A stretch of DNA of 64,000 nucleotides from Formosa haliotis (GTDB lineage Bacteria > Bacteroidota > Bacteroidia > Flavobacteriales > Flavobacteriaceae), in the NCBI RefSeq assembly GCF_001685485.1, contig NZ_BDEL01000001.1, positions 3,345,501 through 3,409,500 of the forward strand. Direction: 5' to 3'. The position numbers were made by a program, and so were the translations under genes. The stretch's first letter is position 1. The number at the start of each line of letters is the position of its first letter. Of the stretch, positions 1 to 9,130 are shown piece after piece. A model generated the notes under the pieces. The model saw only the letters and a list, made by a program, of their open reading frames with translations, made no database searches and had not been told where the DNA came from.

Positions 1-486
1 GCTTTGTTCGATTGGCATGCGCCTAAAATGCTAAGTGTTTGCAGGTATTACATTAAAGATGTTCAGCATGCAGAAGAGGCTATGTTAAATGGCTTTTTTA
101 AGGTATTTACGCAACTACATACCTTTCAAGATACAGGTGCTTTCGAAGGGTGGATTCGACGTATTATGGTTCGTGAATCTATTTCGTTTTTAAGGCAAAA
201 AAAGCTGCTTGTTTTTACGGAAGTAAATAGTGCCGTAGAAAATTATAATGCTGTTTATAGCGATGACCATTTTGATGTTGAAGATATTCAAAAGTGTATA
301 GACGATTTACCCGAAGGCTATAAAATGGTATTTGTAATGTATGCTATTGAAGGGTATAAGCATAAAGAAATAGCCGAATTGCTAAACATTTCTGAAGGGA
401 CTTCTAAATCGCAATTGTTTAAGGCAAAACAGTTGCTTCAACAGCAGTTAAATGCATTAAATTCCGATAATTATGGTGTCAAATAA
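1..486 (+). CDS. ECF-type RNA polymerase sigma factor (5' end outside window)
   Basis: Extracytoplasmic-function sigma-70 family factor that would direct RNA polymerase to a small regulon. The reading frame is open to the window edge, so the start lies upstream; about 161 residues are visible of the usual 180 or so. Region 2 is seen in the first 60 residues (AEEAMLNGFFKVFTQLHTF, then GWIRRIMVRES), and region 4 with its helix-turn-helix near residues 120-150 (EGYKHKEIAELLNISEGTSK). The stop overlaps the start of the next gene by 14 bases, so the two are co-translated; the downstream membrane protein sits where an anti-sigma factor is often found. The regulon cannot be told from the sequence. 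Confidence 0.9.
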   Translation, partial: ALFDWHAPKMLSVCRYYIKDVQHAEEAMLNGFFKVFTQLHTFQDTGAFEGWIRRIMVRESISFLRQKKLLVFTEVNSAVENYNAVYSDDHFDVEDIQKCIDDLPEGYKMVFVMYAIEGYKHKEIAELLNISEGTSKSQLFKAKQLLQQQLNALNSDNYGVK

Positions 487-1201
487 TTTTGAAACTAAAA
501 TAAAAGAAACCCTAGAGGAACGCCGCATTGAACCTTCGGTAAATGCCTGGGAGAAATTGCAGACAGATTTAGATGCGACTAAGCCAAAGCGCGGCTTAAA
601 ATCATTTTGGGTAGTAGGCATAGCCGCCAGTGTAATTGGGGTGATGTTAATTAGTACTTGGATGTTTTATTCTGAACCTACATCTCAGACACCTCCGGTT
701 ATTGTGGAGCAGCCTGCCGAAATTCCTCAAGAACAAGAAACTGATTCTAAACCAATCCATACCCTTGTAACCGATAGTAAAATAGATGAGTTTAAGCAAG
801 AAGAACATAGCTTGGAAGAACAAAAAGGAAAGTCTACAGAAAAATCACATCTAATAAAGAATGCAGGAGGTATAGCTAAAAAGCCTTCAACTTCAGTACT
901 TGTTAACACCGAAACAAAAGAAAAACCGTCAAATACAAATGAAGGCATGGTTGAAGAAACCCTACAAAACGGACTTGCTGAACATACGGTTACTGGCGAT
1001 TATATAGAAGATTTATTACTGCAAGCCGAACAGGATTTGGCTAAAAAACCTTCAGAAAGAATACAGCAAACCGTAGATTCTAAACAGCTTCTAGAACATG
1101 TAGAAAATGAAATAGAACACAGTTTCCGAGAAAAAGTGTTCGATGCGGTTAAATCGGGATTTGTAAAGGTTAAAACGGCAGTTGTAGAACGAAATCACTA
1201 A
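473..1201 (+). CDS. Single-pass membrane protein, possible anti-sigma partner
   Basis: A 242-residue protein with a cytoplasmic stretch of about 43 residues, one hydrophobic segment (about residues 45-66, FWVVGIAASVIGVMLISTW) and a long charged, Glu/Lys-rich periplasmic part. It overlaps the sigma factor gene by 14 bases, which is typical of sigma/anti-sigma pairs, and the cytoplasm-TM-periplasm layout suits an anti-sigma factor. I see no zinc-binding HxxxCxxC motif and no FecR-like domain, so this role is inferred from position and topology only. No homologous family is recognised. Confidence 0.7.
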   Translation: MVSNNFETKIKETLEERRIEPSVNAWEKLQTDLDATKPKRGLKSFWVVGIAASVIGVMLISTWMFYSEPTSQTPPVIVEQPAEIPQEQETDSKPIHTLVTDSKIDEFKQEEHSLEEQKGKSTEKSHLIKNAGGIAKKPSTSVLVNTETKEKPSNTNEGMVEETLQNGLAEHTVTGDYIEDLLLQAEQDLAKKPSERIQQTVDSKQLLEHVENEIEHSFREKVFDAVKSGFVKVKTAVVERNH

Positions 1202-1349
1202 AAGTTTTGAATTTAGTTTAAGTAAAAATTCTGTCCTATCTAGGAGAGACTGGTTAGCATTTAATAACGTAATCCGACACGAACAAGTGTTTGTCGAGAT
1301 GACTTAAATATATCATCAATTATAATCAATTAATCAAAAAACGAATAGT

Positions 1350-2441
1350 ATGAACACCATTACAAAAATTACAGTGGCCTTTATTTTGCTCCTTGTTTCA
1401 GAAGTAAGTATTGCACAAGAAACAGTGGTAAAAGATTCCTTGAATACCGAGGAAATTAAGATGTTAAAAGCCGAAAAAGAGGCTGTCCGGGCAGAAGAGA
1501 AAGAATTATTGCGTCAAGATGTTGAGGCGATAAATAATAAAATAGATGCCGGATATATTACTCAGGAAGAAGGGGAGATTTTAAAACAAAATGCTGCAAA
1601 AAAGCGTGCTTTAAATATTGCGAATCGCGAAACGATTATCGACAATAAAATAGATTTACTAAAACGCAACGACGAGTCTTATACTTTTGGTGAAGATGGA
1701 TTAATTACCATCCGTATAGGGAAGGGGATTGTAAGTGAATCGACTAACGAAGAGACCTCAATTCAAATAGGAGCTAGGGCCGAATATTCGCCCATCTACG
1801 ATAAGCGTACCACAAGCGATTTGGTTTTTGCTATCGGATTTAATAACGCGCTTATAGAAGGTGAAAGCTTAGGCGATTCTCCTTATAAACTTGGTGGATC
1901 TGGATTTGTAGAATTAGGTTGGGCCTGGAAAACTAGGGTTTTTGAAAACTCGAATGCACTGCGTTTAAAATATGGGGTGTCTATGCAATGGAATAAATTG
2001 AATATTAAAGACAACATGTATTTTGCCGAGCGTGGCGATTTGGTAATTTTAGAGGAGTATCCTTTCGATGTAAAAAAATCGAAATTTAGAACCACAAATT
2101 TGGTGTTTCCTGTGCATTTTGAATTTGGCCCATCTAAAAAAATTGAACACGAGGATTATTTTAGATATTCTACACATAAAAAATTCAAATTCGGGATTGG
2201 GGGTTATGGCGGATTTAATATCGCATCACTACAAAAAGTGAAGTTTTATGAAGATGGAAGTAATCAGAAAAAGAAATATAAAAATTACGAGGCTGTAAAT
2301 AGTTTTGTATATGGTGTGAGCAGTTATATGGCTTTAGGGAGTGTAGGTGTGTATTTTAAATACGATTTGTCTCCAATTTTTAGGCATCAAGAATTCGATC
2401 AAAATAATATCTCGCTCGGTATTCGTTTCGATATGGATTAG
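1350..2441 (+). CDS. Outer-membrane beta-barrel protein, unknown function
   Basis: A 363-residue exported protein. Residues 1-22 form a signal peptide ending SIAQ. Residues 30-105 are highly charged and probably helical (many Glu/Lys, EAVRAEEKELLRQD), and the rest is built of alternating aromatic/polar strands with Gly turns, ending in IRFDMD, as in an outer-membrane barrel. It lies 148 bp downstream of the sigma/anti-sigma pair on the same strand and could be a target of that sigma factor. The specific family is not recognised. Confidence 0.65.
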   Translation: MNTITKITVAFILLLVSEVSIAQETVVKDSLNTEEIKMLKAEKEAVRAEEKELLRQDVEAINNKIDAGYITQEEGEILKQNAAKKRALNIANRETIIDNKIDLLKRNDESYTFGEDGLITIRIGKGIVSESTNEETSIQIGARAEYSPIYDKRTTSDLVFAIGFNNALIEGESLGDSPYKLGGSGFVELGWAWKTRVFENSNALRLKYGVSMQWNKLNIKDNMYFAERGDLVILEEYPFDVKKSKFRTTNLVFPVHFEFGPSKKIEHEDYFRYSTHKKFKFGIGGYGGFNIASLQKVKFYEDGSNQKKKYKNYEAVNSFVYGVSSYMALGSVGVYFKYDLSPIFRHQEFDQNNISLGIRFDMD

Positions 2442-2449
2442 TATAAAAT

Positions 2450-2580
2450 GAAGTTGTCTTACTGATATTGAATCTCGTCATTCTGAATTTATTTCAGAAT
2501 CTCATGACATTGATAGCTTTTTATCATGAGAATCTGAAACACGTTTGGGCTGACGGAAATCTGATTTTTAGGACAACTTC
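2450..2580. repeat. Nested palindromic intergenic element (REP/MITE-like)
   Basis: A 131-bp element fills the gap between two convergent genes. Its outer ends are 12-bp inverted repeats with one mismatch (GAAGTTGTCTTA at 2450-2461, TAGGACAACTTC at 2569-2580). Inside is a 16-bp inverted repeat with one mismatch (TTTCAGAATCTCATGA at 2492-2507 against 2524-2539), and a third hairpin is possible at 2480-2500. It could act as a bidirectional terminator or be a small non-autonomous mobile or REP-like repeat. No coding capacity. Confidence 0.6.
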
Positions 2581-2587
2581 TTTCGTC

Positions 2588-4423
2588 TTATTTTTGTGTA
2601 GACTCTTTGAAAGATACCTCACCGCCAACTATGGGTAACTCTAATTGTGTGCCTTCTAAGTCGATTGTTAATTCTGTTCCTGGTTTTGGTAATAAGGTAA
2701 AATTACTGTCGCTAGAAAAAATCATCAATCCTATCTGTTGTCCTTTTTTTATAACCTGATCGTCGGGTTGCAAACCAAAAGTCATGTCGTAGAATTTTCC
2801 GGGAATTAAAGGTTCACTGCTTCGTAAGGACTTATAATTCTGAGGATCTGCCCAGCCGCAAGTAATAATATTGTCTGTTATTTCTGCACCTTGATTTGTA
2901 TTCCAAGGTAAAGATACCAACCATACCGATAAATTTGCGGCTGGTTTACTACTTGCTAGTTTTATATGAATTTTGGCAACTCCAGAAATGTGAAGGTCTT
3001 TGGTTAAAGTAGGGGTTACATATAATAATCGGTGTTTAGAGGATGCTAGTTTTGCCAACGAATCTCCAGAAAACTTCGAGTCATCTATTAAGGTTTCTTT
3101 GGTGGCTTCATTTATTTTTTCGGTATTTAGAGCGCCATACGAAAGACCACCAGGGTGTAATTGTAAAGTTACTATGGAGGCATCGGGGTTTGGATAATCG
3201 GCATACGAAGTAGGTTCTAATCGATTGTCGTTTTCACGAACAATCCAAGCTTTAGGGTCGTTTTCAACACCATTATCTATACCAAATAAATAATGGGTAA
3301 ACCAACGATTCATAAGCGATAACGGCGGCGGACCGCCATGCCCGTCTTGGTGATAATAAATTTGTACAGGAAGTCCTTTTTCTTTTGCTGCTTTATAAAT
3401 GCGGTAACTATGTTCTGGCATCACATTCCAATCGTTAAAGGCATGCGACATTAATAAGCCTGCTTTCATAGGTTCCATATCGTTTAAATAGTCGCGACTT
3501 GCCCAGAAGTCGTTATAATCACCAGTAATTCTATCCATGCCATTTTTCATTTCTGTATCGCGAATTACTGTATTGCTATAGGCGCGTTTAGATTCGTCTC
3601 CGCTATGGATAAAATCGTAAAGCACATCTATGTCTTCACCTAAATAACCACCAGGAGAACGTACTAAACCATTCGATCTATAATAATGATAGTACGATGT
3701 ATTAGGCGATACTGGAATGATGGCTTCTAAACCCTCGACACCAGTGGTGGCTGCCGCTAAAGGAATGGTACCATTATAAGATGTCCCCGTCATGCCTACT
3801 TTTCCGGTAGACCAATAGGCCTTAACTTCTTCTTTACCTTCTGGCGAAGTATAACCTTTTGCACGACCGTTTAACCAATCGATCACGGCTTTCGGAGCTA
3901 AAGATTCGTTATCGCCACCAACTGTAGGAGATCCTTGAGACAAGCCTGTTCCTGGCGACGATGAATGTACTACAATATAACCTCTGGGTACCCATGGTAA
4001 AACTTGAGACTCCGAAATTATAGGTCGCTTTCCAATACGTTTAACTTCTGGATGTACACGGGGTTTTGCAGGCTCACCAATTTCGTGATGCACATCCCAA
4101 AATAAACCAGGAACATCTGCCGCAACGCCTGCGTAATACGGACTGGACTCATAGATGATAGGGAGTTTTAAACCTTCAGTTTCTGTTTGTTTAGGCCGCG
4201 TAACATCTACATGCATACGATCTAATTTTCCGTCGCCGTCGGTGTCAAATTCGGTTTCTACCCATAAATCATGTCGAATCCAATCCTTAGGATCGTTAAA
4301 AGCTTTTACAACTTGGGCTTCACCATCTTTAAAAATTGGCGTAGCTTTTTTTTGAGCAAATGTGGTGTTTGATACTATCGAAACACATAAAATAAGGAGT
4401 AGCGAACGTAAGCTGTTTTTCAT
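2588..4423 (-). CDS. Secreted Xaa-Pro dipeptidyl-peptidase / CocE-type hydrolase (S15)
   Basis: Alpha/beta-hydrolase of the S15/CocE family, likely cleaving X-Pro dipeptides or acyl esters in the periplasm or outside the cell. I chose the internal ATG at 4423 because it begins a clean signal peptide (MKNSLRSLLLILCVS... ending TFAQ); the longer frame to 4546 adds 41 residues that spoil it. Protein of 611 residues. The nucleophile elbow GTSYNG puts the catalytic Ser near residue 215; later AFNDW supplies the Asp and YHQDGHGGPP the His. The C-terminal jelly-roll domain (PepX_C type, from about residue 450) is present. It is divergent from dnaG. The exact substrate is not shown by the sequence. 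Confidence 0.88.
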   Translation of the reverse strand: MKNSLRSLLLILCVSIVSNTTFAQKKATPIFKDGEAQVVKAFNDPKDWIRHDLWVETEFDTDGDGKLDRMHVDVTRPKQTETEGLKLPIIYESSPYYAGVAADVPGLFWDVHHEIGEPAKPRVHPEVKRIGKRPIISESQVLPWVPRGYIVVHSSSPGTGLSQGSPTVGGDNESLAPKAVIDWLNGRAKGYTSPEGKEEVKAYWSTGKVGMTGTSYNGTIPLAAATTGVEGLEAIIPVSPNTSYYHYYRSNGLVRSPGGYLGEDIDVLYDFIHSGDESKRAYSNTVIRDTEMKNGMDRITGDYNDFWASRDYLNDMEPMKAGLLMSHAFNDWNVMPEHSYRIYKAAKEKGLPVQIYYHQDGHGGPPPLSLMNRWFTHYLFGIDNGVENDPKAWIVRENDNRLEPTSYADYPNPDASIVTLQLHPGGLSYGALNTEKINEATKETLIDDSKFSGDSLAKLASSKHRLLYVTPTLTKDLHISGVAKIHIKLASSKPAANLSVWLVSLPWNTNQGAEITDNIITCGWADPQNYKSLRSSEPLIPGKFYDMTFGLQPDDQVIKKGQQIGLMIFSSDSNFTLLPKPGTELTIDLEGTQLELPIVGGEVSFKESTQK

Positions 4424-4608
4424 AGCGATAGAGGTTAACATGGTATGATAAGCTACTAAGTTAAGCATTTGGCAATAAAATACTAGGTGAAATACTATCC
4501 AAAATGGTATACATATATGCCAAAATTCTTGTCTGTTGCGTTTCATTTTCTGATTGGAATTAAGCTATATTTGCAATTCATTTCTTATCCTTTTAAAACA
4601 CCATTTCA

Positions 4609-6564
4609 TTGATTTCAAAATCCTCCATAGACACTGTATTTGAAGTTTCTCGATTAGAAGAAGTTATTGGCGATTTTGTTCAGCTTAAAAAAGCGGGAAG
4701 CAATTATAAAGGGTTGAGTCCCTTTAGTGATGAGCGTTCACCGAGTTTTGTTGTCTCGCCAGTAAAGCAAATTTGGAAAGATTTCTCGAGTGGAAAAGGA
4801 GGGAATGTCGTGGCCTTTCTAATGGAGCACGAACATTTTACATATCCGGAAGCCATAAAATATTTAGCTAAAAAATACGGGATTGAAATAGAAGAAACCG
4901 AGCAATCTAACGAAGAAAAAGAAAAACAAGACACGCGAGAGAGCTTGTACTTGGTTAGTGAGTTTGCCAACACCTATTTTCAAAAAACGATGCATAAAAC
5001 CGATGCCGGTCAAGCTATTGGTTTAAGCTATTTTAAGGAACGCGGATTTACACCAGAAACCATAAAATTGTTTGGATTAGGGTATGCACTAGATGAATGG
5101 CAAGCCTTCTCGGACGAAGCTTTAAAAAAAGGTTACAAATTAGAATTCCTTGAAAAAACAGGTTTAACCATAGTAAAGGGCGAGAAGTATTTCGATCGCT
5201 TTAAAGGGCGGGTTATGTTTCCTATCCAGAGTATGAGTGGACGTGTTTTGGGCTTTGGTGGTCGTATTTTAACGAACGATAAAAAGGCTGCGAAGTATAT
5301 GAATTCTCCCGAAAGTGAGATTTATTACAAGAGCAAAGTGTTGTATGGAATTTACCACGCCAAGCAAAGTATCGCTAAAGAAGATAATTGTTTTTTGGTA
5401 GAGGGTTATACCGATGTGATTCAGTTTCATCAAACAGGAATTACTAATGTGGTGTCGTCTTCGGGAACCGCTTTAACTCCAGAGCAAATTCGCCTAATTA
5501 ATAGATTAACCAAGAATATAACTGTGTTATTTGATGGTGATGCTGCTGGAATGCGGGCCTCTATTCGTGGTATAGATTTAATTCTAGAACAGGGCATGAA
5601 TGTTAGAGTCTGTTCTTTCCCTCAGGGCGAAGATCCAGATAGTTTTGCGCGACAAAATACAGAGGAAGAACTTCGTGAATATTTAGAAACGAACTCTAAA
5701 GATTTTATTCAGTTTAAAGCGGGATTGTTGGTCGAGGATTCTAAAAACGATCCTATTAAGAAAGCTGAAACCATTCGCGATATTATTCAAAGTATATCCA
5801 AGATTCCAGATCGTATTAAGCAAGAAGTGTATTTGCAGGAATGCGCCAGAATTATGGATATTAGCGAGGCTGTGTTATTTAGTTCTTTGGCTCAAATAGG
5901 AAATAAAGATCAAAAAGACCAGAAAGCGCCAGAAAAGGAACAACGATCTTTTGAAGTTATTAAAAATGAAGACCAATCTAAAAAGGTTGACGTACAATAT
6001 GTTTTAGAACGAAAAATTATTGAAATTCTATTGCTGTATGGTAATCGCGAAGAAGAATTTGAAGATCTTATTTTAAAAGAAAACGATAAGGGAGAATTGG
6101 TTTTAGAGCCCGTTGTGCAACAAGCTAAAGTATTCGAAAAAATATTTTTAGACCTGCAAGAAGATGAAATGCATTTTGGGAATGAAACCTTTAAAACGCT
6201 GTATTATACAATAATAAATACGTTAAACCAGAATCCAGATTTTGTTTTAGAGCATTTTGTAAACAACCCAGATGCACATTTGTCGCAAGAAATTACGAGT
6301 ATTCTTATGGAGGATGAGCGCCACACCTTACACGATTGGAAGCGCAAGGATATTTTTCCTAAAGCTAAAACCGATAGTGTAGCACAATTGGTTAGCGAAA
6401 CTATTTTAAGTTTGCGCTGTTATTTAATCGATCAGAAAGTGCTAGAATTTCAGCAATCGACTTTAGGAAATGTGGGCGAAAGTAACTGGAATATCTTAGA
6501 AGAAGTAAAAGATTATTACGGTCTTAAAATGTTGTTGTCTAGAAAACTTAACCGCGTGTTATGA
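4609..6564 (+). CDS. dnaG: DNA primase
   Basis: Primase that synthesises RNA primers at the replication fork. 651 residues. The N-terminal domain aligns throughout with the CHC2 zinc-ribbon domain (YKGLSPFSDERSPSF, IWKDFSSGKGGN), but all four metal ligands are replaced (Ser37, Ser40, Asp58, Ser61 at the usual Cys/His/Cys/Cys positions). The catalytic core and TOPRIM domain follow: FKGRVMFPI, GFGGRIL, then LVEGYTDVI and VLFDGDAAG carrying the acidic metal ligands. The C-terminal helicase-binding part is divergent. The start is the TTG at 4609, which gives the family's MISxxxIDxVFE beginning; no upstream ATG fits. Its 3' end overlaps the convergent regulator by 6 bases. Confidence 0.95.
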   Translation: MISKSSIDTVFEVSRLEEVIGDFVQLKKAGSNYKGLSPFSDERSPSFVVSPVKQIWKDFSSGKGGNVVAFLMEHEHFTYPEAIKYLAKKYGIEIEETEQSNEEKEKQDTRESLYLVSEFANTYFQKTMHKTDAGQAIGLSYFKERGFTPETIKLFGLGYALDEWQAFSDEALKKGYKLEFLEKTGLTIVKGEKYFDRFKGRVMFPIQSMSGRVLGFGGRILTNDKKAAKYMNSPESEIYYKSKVLYGIYHAKQSIAKEDNCFLVEGYTDVIQFHQTGITNVVSSSGTALTPEQIRLINRLTKNITVLFDGDAAGMRASIRGIDLILEQGMNVRVCSFPQGEDPDSFARQNTEEELREYLETNSKDFIQFKAGLLVEDSKNDPIKKAETIRDIIQSISKIPDRIKQEVYLQECARIMDISEAVLFSSLAQIGNKDQKDQKAPEKEQRSFEVIKNEDQSKKVDVQYVLERKIIEILLLYGNREEEFEDLILKENDKGELVLEPVVQQAKVFEKIFLDLQEDEMHFGNETFKTLYYTIINTLNQNPDFVLEHFVNNPDAHLSQEITSILMEDERHTLHDWKRKDIFPKAKTDSVAQLVSETILSLRCYLIDQKVLEFQQSTLGNVGESNWNILEEVKDYYGLKMLLSRKLNRVL

Positions 6565-7185
6565 TTCTAACAATTTCGCCTGATTTAATAAATCTACAAG
6601 ATTAGATGCATGCAGCTTTTTCATTAATCGGGCTTTGTATGTACTTACGGTTTTTTCGTTAATATCTAATTCTTGTGCAATTTCTTTGTTTTTCTTTCCT
6701 ATAGACAGGAGTTTAAGAACTTCGACTTCACGAGTAGATAATTTTTTGTAAAACGATCCTGTTCTATTAACACGTTCTCCAAAAGCTAAACGGTGCGTTA
6801 AATCGTTACTTAAGTAAATGCCTCCTTGATCTATTTTTAAAATAGCTTCGCGCAAGGTTAAGATATTTGCAGTTTTCGATATGTAACCCGATGCTCCCGC
6901 TTTAATAGAACTCATCGCATAAACCTCTTCCGGATGCGTGCTAAAAATTAAAACTTTTACATTTGGGTATTCCTTTTTAAGCCGCCTGAGTGCTGTTATT
7001 CCATTTAATTTAGGTAAATCAATTTCAGTTACTAAAATATCTACAGTGTGAGATTTTAGAAAATCGAAAATAGATTCACCATCATCTACGCCGCCTTCAA
7101 CTTTAATTACTGGCGATGTTAAGAATAATAATTCTAGTCCTTTTCTAATAATAGGATGGTGGTCGGCTACCAACAGTTTTATCAT
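6559..7185 (-). CDS. NarL/LuxR-type response regulator with altered receiver site
   Basis: A 208-residue two-domain transcription factor: receiver domain about 1-120 and a LuxR-type helix-turn-helix about 145-205 (LSTREVEVLKLLSIGKKNKE, then NEKTVSTYKARLMKKL). In the receiver the phosphoacceptor position is Glu54 (VTEIDLP where VxDxxMP is usual), and the second of the acidic pair is His (ADHHP instead of DDHP, residues 8-11). The switch Thr (FSTH) and the conserved Lys (YISKTA) remain. No histidine kinase gene is nearby. This suggests a regulator that is not switched by ordinary aspartyl phosphorylation; its targets are unknown. Confidence 0.9.
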   Translation of the reverse strand: MIKLLVADHHPIIRKGLELLFLTSPVIKVEGGVDDGESIFDFLKSHTVDILVTEIDLPKLNGITALRRLKKEYPNVKVLIFSTHPEEVYAMSSIKAGASGYISKTANILTLREAILKIDQGGIYLSNDLTHRLAFGERVNRTGSFYKKLSTREVEVLKLLSIGKKNKEIAQELDINEKTVSTYKARLMKKLHASNLVDLLNQAKLLES

Positions 7186-7284
7186 ATTTTATGAGTTTTA
7201 AAATTAATGACTGTTGGGGCGCAGATTTAGATTCTAAATCCAGTCAATGTAAATATAAAAAAAAGTATCTATTAATGAGATTTT

Positions 7285-8073
7285 TTATTTTAAATTATTG
7301 GGAATAACACAGATAGGTATTGGATCCATCTTATGTTTATTCGAGGTATTAAAACGTTTGTAAATGGCGAAAACGTCTCGTTCTCTACCCGTAAAATCAT
7401 CAGCAGTTTTACCAGCATCGTCCATTGCCATAGCCCATTCTAATTCCGGGTAAGAAGCACCAATTTGATCTTCATCACTTCGTGCGTCTCCAAATAATCC
7501 GTCGCTAGGTGCGGCTTCCATAATAGAATTCGGAACTTGTAAAACACTTGCCAATTCGTAAACTTCAGACTTTAATAAATCGGCAATCGGACTTAAATCA
7601 ACACCGCCATCGCCGTATTTCGTGTAAAAGCCAACACCAAAATCTTCTACTTTATTACCTGTACCAGCAACCAAAAGTTTTTGTAAGCCTGCGTAATAAT
7701 ATAAAGTCGTCATTCGCAAACGCGCTCTAGTGTTCGCTAAAGCCATAGCTACAGTGGCTTCTTGACCTTCTAAAGTGACTTCGGTTTTAAATTCTTCAAA
7801 AACAGGCGTTAAATCTACACGGGCATCTCTAACATTTTTAAACCGATCTTTAAGTTGTTTAATATGCTCTACCGCTCTAGAAACATGACTTGGAGCTTGA
7901 AGAATAGGCATCTCTACACAAAGTACATCTAAACCAGTTAAGGCGCATAAGGTAGAGGTTACAGCAGAGTCAATTCCGCCAGAAATTCCCACTACAAAAC
8001 CATTTACTTTAGCATTTACTGCATAATCTTTTAACCATTTAACAATATGATCGACTGTTTTTTCTGCTTGCAT
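7285..8073 (-). CDS. nadE: NH3-dependent NAD synthetase
   Basis: Converts nicotinate adenine dinucleotide to NAD with ATP and ammonia in the cytoplasm. 262 residues, matching the short ammonia-dependent class without a glutaminase domain. The PP-loop motif SGGIDSAV is near residue 30, and GTGNKVEDFGVGFYTKYGDG and LLKSEVYELA are family hallmarks. The start at 8073 (MQAEKTVDHIV) was chosen over the frame to 8154 because the extra 27 residues are unlike the family. Divergent from gldB with a 91-bp gap; in flavobacteria nadE and gldB are often adjacent. Confidence 0.95.
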   Translation of the reverse strand: MQAEKTVDHIVKWLKDYAVNAKVNGFVVGISGGIDSAVTSTLCALTGLDVLCVEMPILQAPSHVSRAVEHIKQLKDRFKNVRDARVDLTPVFEEFKTEVTLEGQEATVAMALANTRARLRMTTLYYYAGLQKLLVAGTGNKVEDFGVGFYTKYGDGGVDLSPIADLLKSEVYELASVLQVPNSIMEAAPSDGLFGDARSDEDQIGASYPELEWAMAMDDAGKTADDFTGRERDVFAIYKRFNTSNKHKMDPIPICVIPNNLK

Positions 8074-8164
8074 TTTAAAAGGATTTAAAACAAAGAATCT
8101 TACCTTTGCCAAACAAAAATAGCGAAACGTTTTAGTAATAAAAATTAACTGCATCTTGTTTTAT

Positions 8165-9130
8165 ATGAAATATCTAAATTTTTACCTTTTAATAATATTG
8201 ACACTAGTTTCTTGTAAAAATGATGAAAAAGTTAGCGATGAAATAAAAAATATTGAAATGCCTGTAAGCATTGAGCGTTTCGATGTTGCGTTTTCTAAAG
8301 CACAAGCCAGCGATTTAGAAGGATTAAAGTCCAATTACCCGTTTATGTTTTCTAAATCGTATCCAGATGAATTCTGGGTTGAAAAGATTCAAGACTCTTT
8401 GCAACAAGAACTGTCTGCGGCTGTTATAGAATCGTTTCCTGATTTAGATGCCGTTGAAGGTGAAATTTCAGATTTATTTCAACATTTAAAATATTATTAT
8501 CCAGAATTTAAAGCACCACGAGTTATCTCGACCACTTCGTATGTAGATTATCGCAATAAAGTGATTGTAACAGATTCTATAGATTTGATTGCTTTAGATA
8601 CGTATTTAGGACCCGACCATATGTTTTATAAAGGGGTGCAAGAATTTATAAAGGAAGGATTTAAAAAGGAATTTATTGTGGTTGATTTGGCTGATGCTTA
8701 TGCAAAAAGAAGTATGTTGCCTGTTAGAAATAAGACTTTTTTAGATGAAATGGTTGCAGCAGGAAAACGGTTATACTTTAAAGATCTTATGATTCCGTTT
8801 AAAACCGATGCTGAAAAAATTGAATATTCGCCAGAACAATTAGCATGGGCAACGTCTAACGAAGCTTATATTTGGCAATATTTTATAGAACGAGAATTGT
8901 TGTTTAGTACAGATTCAAAATTACCTGCACGATTTATAAACCCAGCACCATTTTCTAAATTTTATTTAGCCGAAATAGATAACGCTTCTCCCGGACGTAT
9001 TGGTGAATATATGGGTTGGCAAATTGTACGGGCGTATATGGAGCATAATAAAGAGGTGTCTTTTAAAACCATGTTAAATAAAGATGCCGAAGATATTTTT
9101 AATCATTCAAAATTTAAACCTAAGAAATAA
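8165..9130 (+). CDS. gldB: Gliding motility lipoprotein GldB
   Basis: Lipoprotein required for flavobacterial gliding in species where this has been tested. 321 residues from the ATG at 8165; the lipobox LTLVSC gives a lipidated Cys near residue 17. The body matches GldB in length and pattern (IERFDVAFSKA near the start; IGEYMGWQIVRAYMEHN near the end). The TAA stop and the ATG of gldC share one base (TAATG), so the two are translationally coupled. Confidence 0.93.
   Translation: MKYLNFYLLIILTLVSCKNDEKVSDEIKNIEMPVSIERFDVAFSKAQASDLEGLKSNYPFMFSKSYPDEFWVEKIQDSLQQELSAAVIESFPDLDAVEGEISDLFQHLKYYYPEFKAPRVISTTSYVDYRNKVIVTDSIDLIALDTYLGPDHMFYKGVQEFIKEGFKKEFIVVDLADAYAKRSMLPVRNKTFLDEMVAAGKRLYFKDLMIPFKTDAEKIEYSPEQLAWATSNEAYIWQYFIERELLFSTDSKLPARFINPAPFSKFYLAEIDNASPGRIGEYMGWQIVRAYMEHNKEVSFKTMLNKDAEDIFNHSKFKPKK

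Noticed and set aside
1202..1349. Possible small hairpin with CGACA/TGTCG arms near 1274-1296
   Set aside because: Only five paired bases and no T run; not convincing as terminator or RNA element.
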